Positions 16,151 to 24,627 of a stretch of 38,731 bases of DNA are shown here, one piece after another. Under the pieces are notes generated by a model, which ran no database searches, was not told the DNA's origin, and saw nothing but the letters and a program-made list of their open reading frames with translations. This stretch comes from Euryarchaeota archaeon UBA171 (GTDB taxonomy: Archaea > Thermoplasmatota > Poseidoniia > Poseidoniales > Thalassarchaeaceae), in the NCBI GenBank assembly GCA_002497295.1, contig DANO01000019.1, positions 1 to 38,731 on the forward strand. The letters run 5' to 3'. The position numbers and the translations under genes were made by a program. Each line of letters opens with the position of its first letter. Position 1 is the first letter of the stretch.

Positions 16151-16954
16151 GGGACCTTCAATCGAACAAAACCCTCAGCTATCGTAAGGGAGATATCGAG
16201 GGATTACGACAAAGCTCTCTCCACGTACTTTGGGACTACTACGCCTGACGTGGCTGCGGCCAGGGGGTCTCATTCTGCGTATATCGCAGCACTCCGTGCC
16301 CATGGTACTGAGGTCGAAGTCCTCCCGGAGCTGCGGGGTTACCCAGATTGCTGCTTCGTCGAAGACGCTGCGGTAATCTTGGAGGACACAGCAATAATTC
16401 TCGCGCCCGGCCATCCAAGCCGCTCGGGGGAGGTTGACAGTATTGCCGAATATCTCTCTAAGTCCATGGAAATCGTTCGGCTGGGAGGTGGAGGGCGTGT
16501 GGATGGCGGTGACGTCGTGTTCCTCGATGACACATTTGTCATCGGAAAGTCGACCCGGACGGATGTTGCTGGCATAGAGGCGCTGACGAAACACATGAAG
16601 GCATTGGACTTCAACGTGAATGTGATGGATGTTCCTTCCTCGACTCTTCATCTCACCACAATGTGTTCCTCTCCGAGGCCAGGCACTCTTGTGTATTCCG
16701 AGAGGGACCTGCGACCTGAATCGCTGCGTGCGTATGTGGATGATTTGATTCCCGTGCCCGCAGATGAGGCCTATGCGGCCAATACTCTCGGATACCCCGG
16801 TGACAGGATAATCGTCGCTGCTGGGTACCCTGAAACTAGGAAGAGGCTGCTTGACTCGGGGTTCTCCATCACCTCAGTCGATATGGAGCCAATCAAGCAA
16901 GCAGACGGCTCGCTCACCTGCCTATCGGTCTTCACTGGTTTACGGCATGTTTGA
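16145..16954 (+). CDS. Dimethylargininase-like amidinotransferase-fold hydrolase (DDAH)
   Basis: A 269-residue guanidine-modifying enzyme of the DDAH/arginine deiminase superfamily. Relatives hydrolyse methylated arginine (or arginine analogues) to citrulline plus an amine. Expected catalytic positions are present: F-V-E-D-A-A near 71-76, V-D-G-G-D-V at 119-124, the histidine in T-L-H-L-T-T (H169), and the nucleophilic cysteine near the C-terminus in S-L-T-C-L-S (C259). The length fits DDAH (~255-285), not full arginine deiminase (~410). The N-terminal R-x-x-x-A-I-V-R-E-I-S strand is also typical. The start codon lies in the second copy of a 13-bp tandem duplication. The exact substrate is uncertain, as ornithine- or arginine-type activities are possible in this fold. 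Confidence 0.85.
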   Translation: MGGTFNRTKPSAIVREISRDYDKALSTYFGTTTPDVAAARGSHSAYIAALRAHGTEVEVLPELRGYPDCCFVEDAAVILEDTAIILAPGHPSRSGEVDSIAEYLSKSMEIVRLGGGGRVDGGDVVFLDDTFVIGKSTRTDVAGIEALTKHMKALDFNVNVMDVPSSTLHLTTMCSSPRPGTLVYSERDLRPESLRAYVDDLIPVPADEAYAANTLGYPGDRIIVAAGYPETRKRLLDSGFSITSVDMEPIKQADGSLTCLSVFTGLRHV

Positions 16955-16978
16955 ACGGTATGAGCGCCTCTCGATGAT

Positions 16979-18700
16979 GTGAGCCGCGATTGGCGAGTGG
17001 CATTATCGATGGTGCTAATGATGGCATCAGCTTCAGCGAGCGGGTGCTTCGGCGGTGGTGATGATGATATCGATTCATCAGATCTGTCTGTAGATGTGGA
17101 TGTCCTGGCCTCTGGGTTTTTCCAAACAGTAGAGCTTCGATCCTCGGTCAAGATGTCGGTGTATATCCCATATCTCCTGCTGGATCCCGAAACTGGCTTC
17201 GTCCAGAATTCCACAGTTATCGATATTGAAAAGGGATCGACAGTCAGCCTCGATGTGCTCGTTCCACCTCGTTCTGATGGGATTTATCTGCTGCTCGGAG
17301 AGTATGGGCGAGTCCACTGGCCAATCAGAAGCGAGTCGGAGTCTTGGTCCACCTGGGCATCAAGAGGGGGGGGCGATGGGTTGGATGACGCCGGGGCCAT
17401 CAGGATCCCGGCCAACGAAACTACGTTCGATACATTAGAAATTCAACCCGCTGTGATGGCTGGTTCAGTCGAAGTGAAGTTCATTCCATCGGCGAGGGAG
17501 TCTTCCGTTTCTATCGAAGAAGGAGGCGGGCATTCTAGCGGGATGCTACATGGCAGGGTAGTGTATGAAAGACTGTACGAAATTTCGGATCCGACTGACA
17601 CACTGGATCCCATTGACGGGAAGGCCGGTTATTTTGACAGATGGGCGGGCCAGGGAAATCCGGCCTACGAGGATGCTGCTCTATACATCATAGGGGAGCT
17701 CGAAAGTTTCGGACTCGAGGTCATTGCTCATCGCTATGAATACACTGACATCATGAATGTTCAGAACCCGGAAGCATACAACATATGTGCATACAAGTGG
17801 GGATCTTTGTATTCTGATGAGTGGATGGTCTTCGGGGCCCACTTCGATGTAGCCCCTCCAGCAAATGCGGTTCTTCTAGATCCTCATGTCGTGGGGTTCA
17901 GGACATATGGAACAAGAGCCGGTGCGTATGACAACTCGGCCGGCACGGCGATGGTCATGGAGACAGCAAGGGCGCTCGCCGACTTCGATACTCGGAGGAC
18001 CATGGTTTTCTGTCTGTGGTCTGGTGAAGAGGGGGGCAAGAGAGGATCTGACTACTGGACTGAGTATCACGTGAAAGAAGACAATCCCCAAGTCACGGTC
18101 ATGAATTACATCAATCTGGATATGGCCGGAGTGAACTGGCCAGGCGGAGGAGGAGCACCGCACGGAGATCCCGATCCCCAGATTGACGAGGACGGGTATC
18201 CCAAGGATAGCGAAGTGTGGCCTTTGAGGGTATACATAGGTCCCGGGCCGAATCATGATAGTATTGACCAACCGGAGATGGTCGGTATTTCGAATTGGAT
18301 TGGAGCGGATGCTCTGGGTCTCGAAGAGCAAATGGGGACCCTTGTCGGCACCAACTATTCTGCAGACACGTGGAAGACGGACGTTTGGTTGGACATGGAT
18401 AGGCCAGAGGTCATTGTCTACGAGGATACCACGGCAAGGAGCGATCATGCTAGCTTTCAAGATAATCTTGGCACCGTCACGGTGGGTTTCGGCGGATTGG
18501 TGGATGGTTACTGGTGCTATCACCAGGTATGCGACACTCTGGAAGAGATGGAAGACTGGATGGACACCACCGGGAAAGACTACGGGGATGAGAATACAGG
18601 GGTTGCCAACGTCGTGAACAGTCTGGATATGATTACTTGGTGGGCCATGCTGACCTTCTTCCACTGTGACGAGTCGCCGATCTACAACGCTCTTCTTTGA
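16979..18700 (+). CDS. M28-family zinc aminopeptidase lipoprotein
   Basis: A 573-residue exported peptidase. The N-terminus has a lipoprotein signal with S-A-S-G-C (C23) and then a Gly/Asp-rich linker. About 180 residues of beta-rich domain precede the M28 catalytic domain. Its two-zinc ligands and catalytic acid are all visible: H288 and D290 in A-H-F-D, D318 in A-Y-D-N-S-A-G-T, E350-E351 in W-S-G-E-E-G-G, D381 in N-L-D-M-A-G, and H490 in S-D-H-A-S-F. It should remove N-terminal amino acids from peptides outside the cell, fitting a peptide-consuming heterotroph. The start is GTG at 16979, 24 bases after the DDAH stop. Confidence 0.92.
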   Translation: MSRDWRVALSMVLMMASASASGCFGGGDDDIDSSDLSVDVDVLASGFFQTVELRSSVKMSVYIPYLLLDPETGFVQNSTVIDIEKGSTVSLDVLVPPRSDGIYLLLGEYGRVHWPIRSESESWSTWASRGGGDGLDDAGAIRIPANETTFDTLEIQPAVMAGSVEVKFIPSARESSVSIEEGGGHSSGMLHGRVVYERLYEISDPTDTLDPIDGKAGYFDRWAGQGNPAYEDAALYIIGELESFGLEVIAHRYEYTDIMNVQNPEAYNICAYKWGSLYSDEWMVFGAHFDVAPPANAVLLDPHVVGFRTYGTRAGAYDNSAGTAMVMETARALADFDTRRTMVFCLWSGEEGGKRGSDYWTEYHVKEDNPQVTVMNYINLDMAGVNWPGGGGAPHGDPDPQIDEDGYPKDSEVWPLRVYIGPGPNHDSIDQPEMVGISNWIGADALGLEEQMGTLVGTNYSADTWKTDVWLDMDRPEVIVYEDTTARSDHASFQDNLGTVTVGFGGLVDGYWCYHQVCDTLEEMEDWMDTTGKDYGDENTGVANVVNSLDMITWWAMLTFFHCDESPIYNALL

Positions 18701-18701
18701 C

Positions 18702-19562
18702 TCAAGGAATGGGATTCAATATCGGGTTGAAGATCTCCAAGTTCACATATACCGTACCGGCAGCGATTGCGAGCCATATCCAGAACACCGTGTCGGACCA
18801 CGTCTTGATCTTCTTTCCATCAAGTGGACCGAGTGGAATCATGTTGAATAGGGCAAGTACGCCATTGCCCCATATCCAAGTCTCAAGGAGTGCATTGGTG
18901 ATATCTGACTCAACACCGGTGATGTGGCCGGTTAGAATCGCAACTGCGCCAAAGGACCAGAGGACGATGTTCGTGACTGGGCCTGCTAGTGCGATTCTGC
19001 CGAACTGGGAGACTGTCGTTCGGCCCAGCACCATTACCGCGCCGGGAGCCATGAATACTATTCCAATGAGGGCAGAGAGTATGACTCCGAATCTCAGCCC
19101 TGAGGGGTCGGCTCTGAATTCGGCCCAGCATCCGTATCTCTTCGCCATAATCTTGTGTGCTATCTCATGCAGGATGAAGGCAGGCGCTATGGTTAGCAGT
19201 GATCTCACGGCGCCGATCATAAAGGCAGCCGGACTCGCCATAGCGCCGGTAATACCGTCCGAGAACATGAATCCCAGTGCTACGGTGAATGCAAGCGTTG
19301 CTAACCCGAGGTCGGATATCTCTTTCTTTGAAAAGTGCCACACTGAGCTTCTTTTTGGTACTGTGCTGATGAATGGCACAGGTTCGGAACCGAATATGCG
19401 GCTAAATGGCGATCCTGTTCTTGATGGTTGGATTACTCTGACCCCACGAGGTTGTCTCCACTTGCCATCATCCCTTGCTGACTGATGGGACTTGTTTCTT
19501 TGCAATCGATCAATCGGGTCGTCATCGAACCACCAAGCGCGCGGGTCTCTGTCCTCCGACAT
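18702..19562 (-). CDS. M50-family intramembrane metalloprotease (site-2 protease-like)
   Basis: A 286-residue membrane protein with zinc motif H-E-I-A-H (H132, E133, H136) in a hydrophobic helix. The matching third-ligand segment is N-M-I-P-L-G-P-L-D-G-K (N240 to D248) near the C-terminus, the arrangement of M50 site-2 proteases. A polar, Arg-rich N-terminal ~70 residues precede the membrane core; no PDZ domain is seen. M50 proteases cleave membrane-embedded substrates and often release membrane-tethered regulators. It is the last gene of the minus-strand array, 63 bases after the zinc-ribbon gene, and its stop lies 1 base from the stop of the convergent M28 gene. Confidence 0.88.
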   Translation of the reverse strand: MSEDRDPRAWWFDDDPIDRLQRNKSHQSARDDGKWRQPRGVRVIQPSRTGSPFSRIFGSEPVPFISTVPKRSSVWHFSKKEISDLGLATLAFTVALGFMFSDGITGAMASPAAFMIGAVRSLLTIAPAFILHEIAHKIMAKRYGCWAEFRADPSGLRFGVILSALIGIVFMAPGAVMVLGRTTVSQFGRIALAGPVTNIVLWSFGAVAILTGHITGVESDITNALLETWIWGNGVLALFNMIPLGPLDGKKIKTWSDTVFWIWLAIAAGTVYVNLEIFNPILNPIP

Positions 19563-19625
19563 GTTACGTCACTGTATCTTGTCTTGTTTCAAATCATTGT
19601 ATTGCAATTAGGGATTGTGGTGTTG

Positions 19626-20198
19626 TTATCCTTGCCCACTCTCGTCGATTGCCTCGATCTCGTCATTGAGTTCGTCCCACCATTCAGGGGCTCTCTCCGA
19701 AATAGCCAGTGCTTCAAGCGCCTTGTCTATCTCGTCGCGATCAGGATCCCGATCTGCCCAAGGATTTTGATTTGCTATATCCCTTATAGGAGATGGCTTT
19801 CTCTTCAATCTTGCTTCTTCGAAGAGTCTCTCCACGTCCTCCATGGTCTCTGCTTGGGATGTTCCCTGGTGCTTTAGAAGCGCTTCGTGATACAGCGCCA
19901 TATATGGTCCATTAACCGGGTCTGCTAGATGGTCTCCGGGATTCTTGATCATGGATGCCAGTGCTCTTGCCAGTTGCTGGATGGGACTCGATGCCCTTTC
20001 TGTGAAGAGAGCCTTTCTTGCAACGGAGTGTCTTTCAATGCATCCTTTGCAACGCGATGTGCCTGGCTCATCGGGGGCGTTACACATCAAACAGCAAACG
20101 GCGAGCCCCATCTCATCCATGGCACGCCTAGGAAGTGACACACATTTCTGTCGTGTAGTCAACTGAAATAGGCTTTCCATTCGACTGGTATCCAGCAC
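19626..20198 (-). CDS. Zinc-ribbon protein of unknown function
   Basis: A 190-residue soluble protein. A four-cysteine zinc ribbon (C-L-M-C, ten residues, C-K-G-C) lies near residues 36-53. A helical middle (residues ~70-140) and a very acidic C-terminus with W-W-D-E-L follow. I do not recognise the rest. The start is uncertain: GTG at 20198 leaves 2 bases after the upstream stop, while ATGs at 20180 and 20120 are also in frame. The zinc ribbon suggests nucleic-acid or protein contact but does not give a role. It sits between the membrane-tethered C2H2-like gene and the M50 protease gene, all on the minus strand. Confidence 0.68.
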   Translation of the reverse strand: MLDTSRMESLFQLTTRQKCVSLPRRAMDEMGLAVCCLMCNAPDEPGTSRCKGCIERHSVARKALFTERASSPIQQLARALASMIKNPGDHLADPVNGPYMALYHEALLKHQGTSQAETMEDVERLFEEARLKRKPSPIRDIANQNPWADRDPDRDEIDKALEALAISERAPEWWDELNDEIEAIDESGQG

Positions 20199-20200
20199 GA

Positions 20201-20848
20201 TCAGGTATCCAGATCTTTTCGCTCGTCGGAGAATTGCAAACCTGCCATTGCGCCCGCCTTATCCACTGGGATACCATGTTCAACAATTAGATGCCTGACT
20301 AACAGATGTCTCCGAATCTTACCGTTGCAAGTTGGACATGTTGTGATTGGCATGGGAGAACGTCCCTGAAATCGTTGTCTGCCTTCAGGAGTCATGAGTT
20401 GTCTTCCGGTTCTCACTAGCACATTTGCAAAAACTAGGATGAAGAAAAGCGTGCCACAAAGCAATCCTGTTGATATCGGGGATATGGGGGGTTCCTGTTC
20501 CAGCGATATGTTGAGCATAGCGTAGTAGTCTGATCCATCTTGGATTTCGTCATGGAGGGTTATCTGGTGCTCGAAAGTCTCCCCTCTCACAACCAGCTGA
20601 ATGCTTACTCCCTCGTCTTGATCCTCGATCGGCAGTTCTATGCGATACCCGCCGGCGAAGTCGCTCATGCCCCCTTCGCCTGAAAATTTAGTACAGTCGT
20701 ATGCGTGGGGTTCGCATTGTACCTCGATTTCCTCATACTGAACAACGGTGTTGTTGGGGTATTTGACTGTCCCGTAAATGATGTATGTATCGGCTGCTAC
20801 GGTTGATGCGGTGAAAAGTAAGAGGATCGTTACGGATAGTGCCCTCAT
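20201..20848 (-). CDS. Membrane-tethered protein with cytosolic C2H2-like finger
   Basis: A 215-residue protein with a signal peptide (residues 1-19, A-S-T-V-A-A-D). An extracellular beta-rich domain of ~105 residues carries two cysteines (C45, C52). One membrane helix spans residues 127-145. A basic cytosolic tail holds a finger C-P-T-C then H-L-I-V-E-H (C171, C174, H186, H191; C-x2-C-x11-H-x4-H). The extracellular part resembles carboxypeptidase-regulatory-like or transthyretin-like beta folds by pattern only (Y-G-T-V-K-Y-P-N-N-T). The ATG at 20848 starts the signal peptide. The gene ends 2 bases before the zinc-ribbon gene, so the two are likely co-transcribed. Function unknown. Confidence 0.75.
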   Translation of the reverse strand: MRALSVTILLLFTASTVAADTYIIYGTVKYPNNTVVQYEEIEVQCEPHAYDCTKFSGEGGMSDFAGGYRIELPIEDQDEGVSIQLVVRGETFEHQITLHDEIQDGSDYYAMLNISLEQEPPISPISTGLLCGTLFFILVFANVLVRTGRQLMTPEGRQRFQGRSPMPITTCPTCNGKIRRHLLVRHLIVEHGIPVDKAGAMAGLQFSDERKDLDT

Positions 20849-20869
20849 ACCACTCGGTTGATGTGACTT

Positions 20870-20880
20870 CGATTTTAATT
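20870..20880 (-). promoter_or_regulatory. Possible TATA-like element before the membrane-finger gene
   Basis: On the minus strand the bases AATTAAAATCG lie about 22-32 bases upstream of the ATG at 20848, a position suited to a TATA box of a short-leader transcript. The gap from the previous gene on this strand is 87 bases, so a separate promoter is plausible. Confidence 0.25.
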
Positions 20881-20935
20881 CGCGTCATCGTTCATACGGA
20901 CTTTTCAGTCACGGCACTTACGGAAATTGGTTTTC

Positions 20936-23131
20936 TCAAATTTTCTTCCCAAAGCTCGGGGACCACCAATTTGCCTTGCCCATCAGACGCATCGCAGAGG
21001 GGACTACTATCGCACGGACTATCGTTGCATCAACGAAGACTGCCACTGCCAGAGCAAAGCCGATTGATTTGATGATCATCACATCGGCGAAGATGAAGCC
21101 GGAAAACACTGCGATCATTATCGCTGCCGCGCCGGTTATCAAGCTGCCAGAGGCTTGGAGACCGGTCGCCACGGCAAGGGTGTTGTCCCCTGTCTCATTC
21201 CATGCCTCATGTATTCTTGATAGCATCAGAACCTCGTAATCCATGGAAAGGCCGAAGGCGATGCCGAATACCAGTGGCGGGACCATCAAATCGAGCGGCT
21301 GGGGTGAAAAGTTCAGTGCCTCGGAAAGCAACCCGTCCTGAAAAACGACAACTATGAGGCCGAAGGAGGCGGAAACTGAGAGTATGTTCATGAGGACGGC
21401 CTTGATCGGGACGACGATTGATCTCACCTGTAGCCACACTAGGGCCATTGTTAGTATGAGGACGAAGGCGAGGACAATCGGTATTCTATCTGAGAGGTGC
21501 TCCTTCATATCGACCTCGAAGGAAGACCACCCGCCGACTAGTACCTCTTGATCGGAAGTCTCAGTGTGGATTCTCAAATCGCCTATCAGCGCCTCTGCCT
21601 CATCTGTGCCACTTCGATATGACGTTGCAACATCAAGCATGGCGATTTCCTGAGAGACTGTGGTGGTCCACGCTACTATCGCTTCTTGGGGCCATTGATC
21701 GAATTCAGAGTCAAAGAGCGCGGAATTGCAAAATGGATGCTCTATCGAGATCACACCCTCTGTCTCCCGTATACTTACACACATTTCTGATATCTCGAGA
21801 GATAGTGCCTTGGAGAAGATATCCTGATCTTCCTCAAACACAATCACGAGGGGGATGACTGAAGCGGTGAAGGCAGGGAATTCATCTTCGAGTATTTCGA
21901 GGCCCTGTCTTGACTCTAAGTCGGGAGGCAGGGTTTCGATTCCTCCTGCAGTGAGTTGCACGTGGAGAAATGGTGATCCTAAGAGCAGAAGCACTGCCAT
22001 TGCTGGCAGCAGCCATCTAACTGGATTCTTCATAACTCTCGTTGAGAATTTCTCCCAGAATCTGGTTTTACGATTCGCCCCGGGGATTGGTACTCTTAGG
22101 GAGTTGATTCGTGGTCCAAGATAAGAAAGCAAAGCGGGCAATATCGTCAAAGAGTACAGCAAAGCCCCCAACACGGCGAGGAATGCACCCATTCCCATTG
22201 ATGGCATGTGAGTCTGAGTGAAGTAAAACAAGCTGAGGAGCCCAACTGCAACAGTGGCTCCCGAATAGAGGATTGCGCGCCCTGCGGTATCCATCATCGT
22301 GGCTATGGCGTCTTCTGTGGAGGCACCTGCATCGATCTCCTCGCGGAATCGGCTAATCATGAATAAGCTGTAGTCTATCGAGACGGCGATACCTATGAGA
22401 GATATCATGCTCGTCGAGTATTGTGTCATGGGAAAATGCCCGGATATGTAGAACGATAGTCCGATGGCCAGGGGAAGCATCAGGCCGACGATGGCCATTG
22501 GGAGGACGGCAGCGGTGAAAGTCCCGAAAACGAATAGCAGTATCACAAAGGATATGGGCAATCCGATTATCTCTGCTCTCAGTTGGTCTTGCTCTAGAAG
22601 GCGGTCGAAGTCCCTGTTGATTACTAGGCTTCCAGTCACAAGGACCTCAAGGTTCTCCGAAGAGATGCTATCCTTGATTTCGTCCAGAGCCATTTCCACT
22701 TCGTGCTCTGAGCCTCCAAACTGGACGAATATTGCTGTACGTTTGCTATCGGCGGATACGTGCTGTGCTAGATGAAGAGGATTTTCTTCATCGTCATATG
22801 CCATAGAGACGCTAAGAGTCTCTAGAGGAATGTCGTCGAGAGATTCTACAGCTTCGAGAACCCAGTTTTTGTATTCTGGATCGTTCCAGTCTTTCTCCTC
22901 ATGTGTGAAAATGTAGGTGACTGTATTCGTGGACGTGACTGGTAGTTCCTCACTTACCAATTCAAGGGCGCGGCCCGCTTCTATGCTAGCAGGTGGCTGA
23001 TTTCCATCGGCAAATTGGTTACCCCCTGCAATCAGAATACCGGATACTGCAAGTGAGCATATCGATATGGCGACAATTGTTGCTCTTCTCCTATGAGCGG
23101 TCCGACCAAACCTTGCTAGACGCCCTTCCAT
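20936..23131 (-). CDS. MMPL/RND-family exporter
   Basis: A 731-residue membrane protein with the RND layout: an N-terminal helix, a large external domain, five to six helices, then the same again. The two halves carry the matching sterol-sensing-type motifs S-I-D-Y-S-L-F-M-I-S-R-F-R-E near residue 250 and S-M-D-Y-E-V-L-M-L-S-R-I-H-E near residue 630. Such MMPL/HAE3 proteins move lipids or hydrophobic compounds using ion gradients through the conserved Asp. I chose the ATG at 23131, with GAGGGG seven bases upstream. A TTG at 23170 would overlap the upstream stop by three bases and add 13 residues. The substrate is unknown. Confidence 0.9.
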   Translation of the reverse strand: MEGRLARFGRTAHRRRATIVAISICSLAVSGILIAGGNQFADGNQPPASIEAGRALELVSEELPVTSTNTVTYIFTHEEKDWNDPEYKNWVLEAVESLDDIPLETLSVSMAYDDEENPLHLAQHVSADSKRTAIFVQFGGSEHEVEMALDEIKDSISSENLEVLVTGSLVINRDFDRLLEQDQLRAEIIGLPISFVILLFVFGTFTAAVLPMAIVGLMLPLAIGLSFYISGHFPMTQYSTSMISLIGIAVSIDYSLFMISRFREEIDAGASTEDAIATMMDTAGRAILYSGATVAVGLLSLFYFTQTHMPSMGMGAFLAVLGALLYSLTILPALLSYLGPRINSLRVPIPGANRKTRFWEKFSTRVMKNPVRWLLPAMAVLLLLGSPFLHVQLTAGGIETLPPDLESRQGLEILEDEFPAFTASVIPLVIVFEEDQDIFSKALSLEISEMCVSIRETEGVISIEHPFCNSALFDSEFDQWPQEAIVAWTTTVSQEIAMLDVATSYRSGTDEAEALIGDLRIHTETSDQEVLVGGWSSFEVDMKEHLSDRIPIVLAFVLILTMALVWLQVRSIVVPIKAVLMNILSVSASFGLIVVVFQDGLLSEALNFSPQPLDLMVPPLVFGIAFGLSMDYEVLMLSRIHEAWNETGDNTLAVATGLQASGSLITGAAAIMIAVFSGFIFADVMIIKSIGFALAVAVFVDATIVRAIVVPSAMRLMGKANWWSPSFGKKI

Positions 23132-23166
23132 GTTTGCCCCTCTTTGATTTAGGATATAACGAAGTG

Positions 23167-24576
23167 TCAAAGAGCCAGATAGCAGATGATGCTGACAGTA
23201 GTTGCGAAGAGCATCATTATTACAGGTATGACCGCGGTTTCGAAAGAAGATTCTGCTAGAGCGACATTGGTTAGTTCAGAGCCCCTCCATATCGTGGTTT
23301 TCATGGCCTCTGAGTCCGCACCGAGAAGTACTATTCTGGAACTGGGTGGGTCATTCTTACTGATCCCATATTTCTCTCTGGCTTTGAGGGGGAGATTTGT
23401 GGCAGAACCGTGAATCATGCATGGATCCCCGACACTCAGGCCCCAGAGCCTCCAACGATGTTCGATAACCCTCCCGCTTCCATAGGTCCTCGCTGCTCTC
23501 CAGAGATTGATCTTTCTGAGTTGTCCGTAGCTCATGTGGTCGCATGACCATGTGATGATTGGCTGGCCGAGCTCTTTCCTACTGAATGATCCTGGCTCGA
23601 CGATCATCCCCCCTGTGCCATCATGTGTGACAAAAGCCTCATCCCCTGATTCAGAATCTATGTCTCTCCAATATCTCCTGGTTTCCCTCTCTCCATCTGA
23701 ATTGGTATATGTCTCTTCTATGTGAACATCATACAACCAATTCCAGACAACAAGGTCCTCTGCGGTCTTCGATGGGTCGTTATCGACGATGACGGTCGGG
23801 GGTTGGGATATGGGGCGTACCTGGCCTATGACCTCGGCATCCCCTATGGCAATCGAACGGACCTTCTGTGTCGGTACTTCGATGGCTGCTCTGCTTCTCT
23901 TACCAATGACTAGGGACGCTGCGGCGAATATCGCGAATAAAAGGGGCATGAAGATGAATGCAGATCCAGAGTCGAGTTCAAGGAATGGCGGTATCGTCAT
24001 TGCGACGCCCATCAGAGGTAGGGTGGACATGATGACGAGGATACCGTTTGTGGTGAAGTCTGGAGGAGTTGGGGTCCCAACGACCGAGGGGTGCTCTTGT
24101 ATGATGCCGTCCGGATCTGGTGTGAACAGGCTATCCGCGTTCTCCCATGATTCTGGGGCTGGGGGTTCGAACACCCAGCCTAAGTCATCAGACGTGGGCC
24201 TTCGTACTGTAGCGCCCCTCCAAAAACTCTCCAACTCAACGCCGCCTGCATCTAAACGGATCCTGGCGTCTCTGGGCGGTGATTTCTCGCGTATATTTCT
24301 GATATTTTCTCGAATGGTTGTGTCTGCCTTCTGACCGATCGCTAACATGGCTATGAACAAGACTACTTGGGACCCGAAGAAGAATTCCATGCCATCCCCT
24401 ACAGGGTATGTGTAATCCTCAAGAAAATACGAGGATATGTGAGTTGGAACTATCAAGGCTAAGAATGCTAGATATCCCACTAAGACCATGAAAAAGAGGA
24501 TTGCATATGGCCATGGCATCGGTATTTGGATATCGATTTGCTTGCTCTGAAACATGGATGGATCGGGTCTTTCCAT
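23167..24576 (-). CDS. Multi-pass membrane protein with GIDE-like domain
   Basis: A 469-residue protein with helices at about residues 22-43, 64-81, 176-196, 206-225 and a C-terminal one near 447-467. Between the fourth and last helix, residues ~238-410 resemble the GIDE domain of MULAN-type proteins. The elements are an early strand with G-x-A-E-V-I-G, a middle V-T-H-D-G-T-G-G-M-I-V-E-P segment, and E-H-R-W-R-L-W-G-L-S-V-G-D-P-C-M-I-H-G with the glycine turn. No RING finger is present. The assignment is by pattern only. The stop lies 35 bases before the MMPL ATG, so the two probably form an operon and may act together at the membrane. Confidence 0.65.
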   Translation of the reverse strand: MERPDPSMFQSKQIDIQIPMPWPYAILFFMVLVGYLAFLALIVPTHISSYFLEDYTYPVGDGMEFFFGSQVVLFIAMLAIGQKADTTIRENIRNIREKSPPRDARIRLDAGGVELESFWRGATVRRPTSDDLGWVFEPPAPESWENADSLFTPDPDGIIQEHPSVVGTPTPPDFTTNGILVIMSTLPLMGVAMTIPPFLELDSGSAFIFMPLLFAIFAAASLVIGKRSRAAIEVPTQKVRSIAIGDAEVIGQVRPISQPPTVIVDNDPSKTAEDLVVWNWLYDVHIEETYTNSDGERETRRYWRDIDSESGDEAFVTHDGTGGMIVEPGSFSRKELGQPIITWSCDHMSYGQLRKINLWRAARTYGSGRVIEHRWRLWGLSVGDPCMIHGSATNLPLKAREKYGISKNDPPSSRIVLLGADSEAMKTTIWRGSELTNVALAESSFETAVIPVIMMLFATTVSIICYLAL

Positions 24577-24627
24577 GTCATTGGGTAATTGGCCTGAGTG
24601 TTGATACTTGTCATTATCTTAATCCTG

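Noticed and set aside
17876..18664. Minus-strand frame of 262 codons over the M28 peptidase gene
   Set aside because: All M28 metal ligands are on the plus strand; the minus frame is a shadow.
18697..19485. Plus-strand frame of 262 codons over the M50 gene
   Set aside because: It is antisense to H-E-I-A-H and the other M50 motifs; its hydrophobic look is a by-product of the opposite strand.
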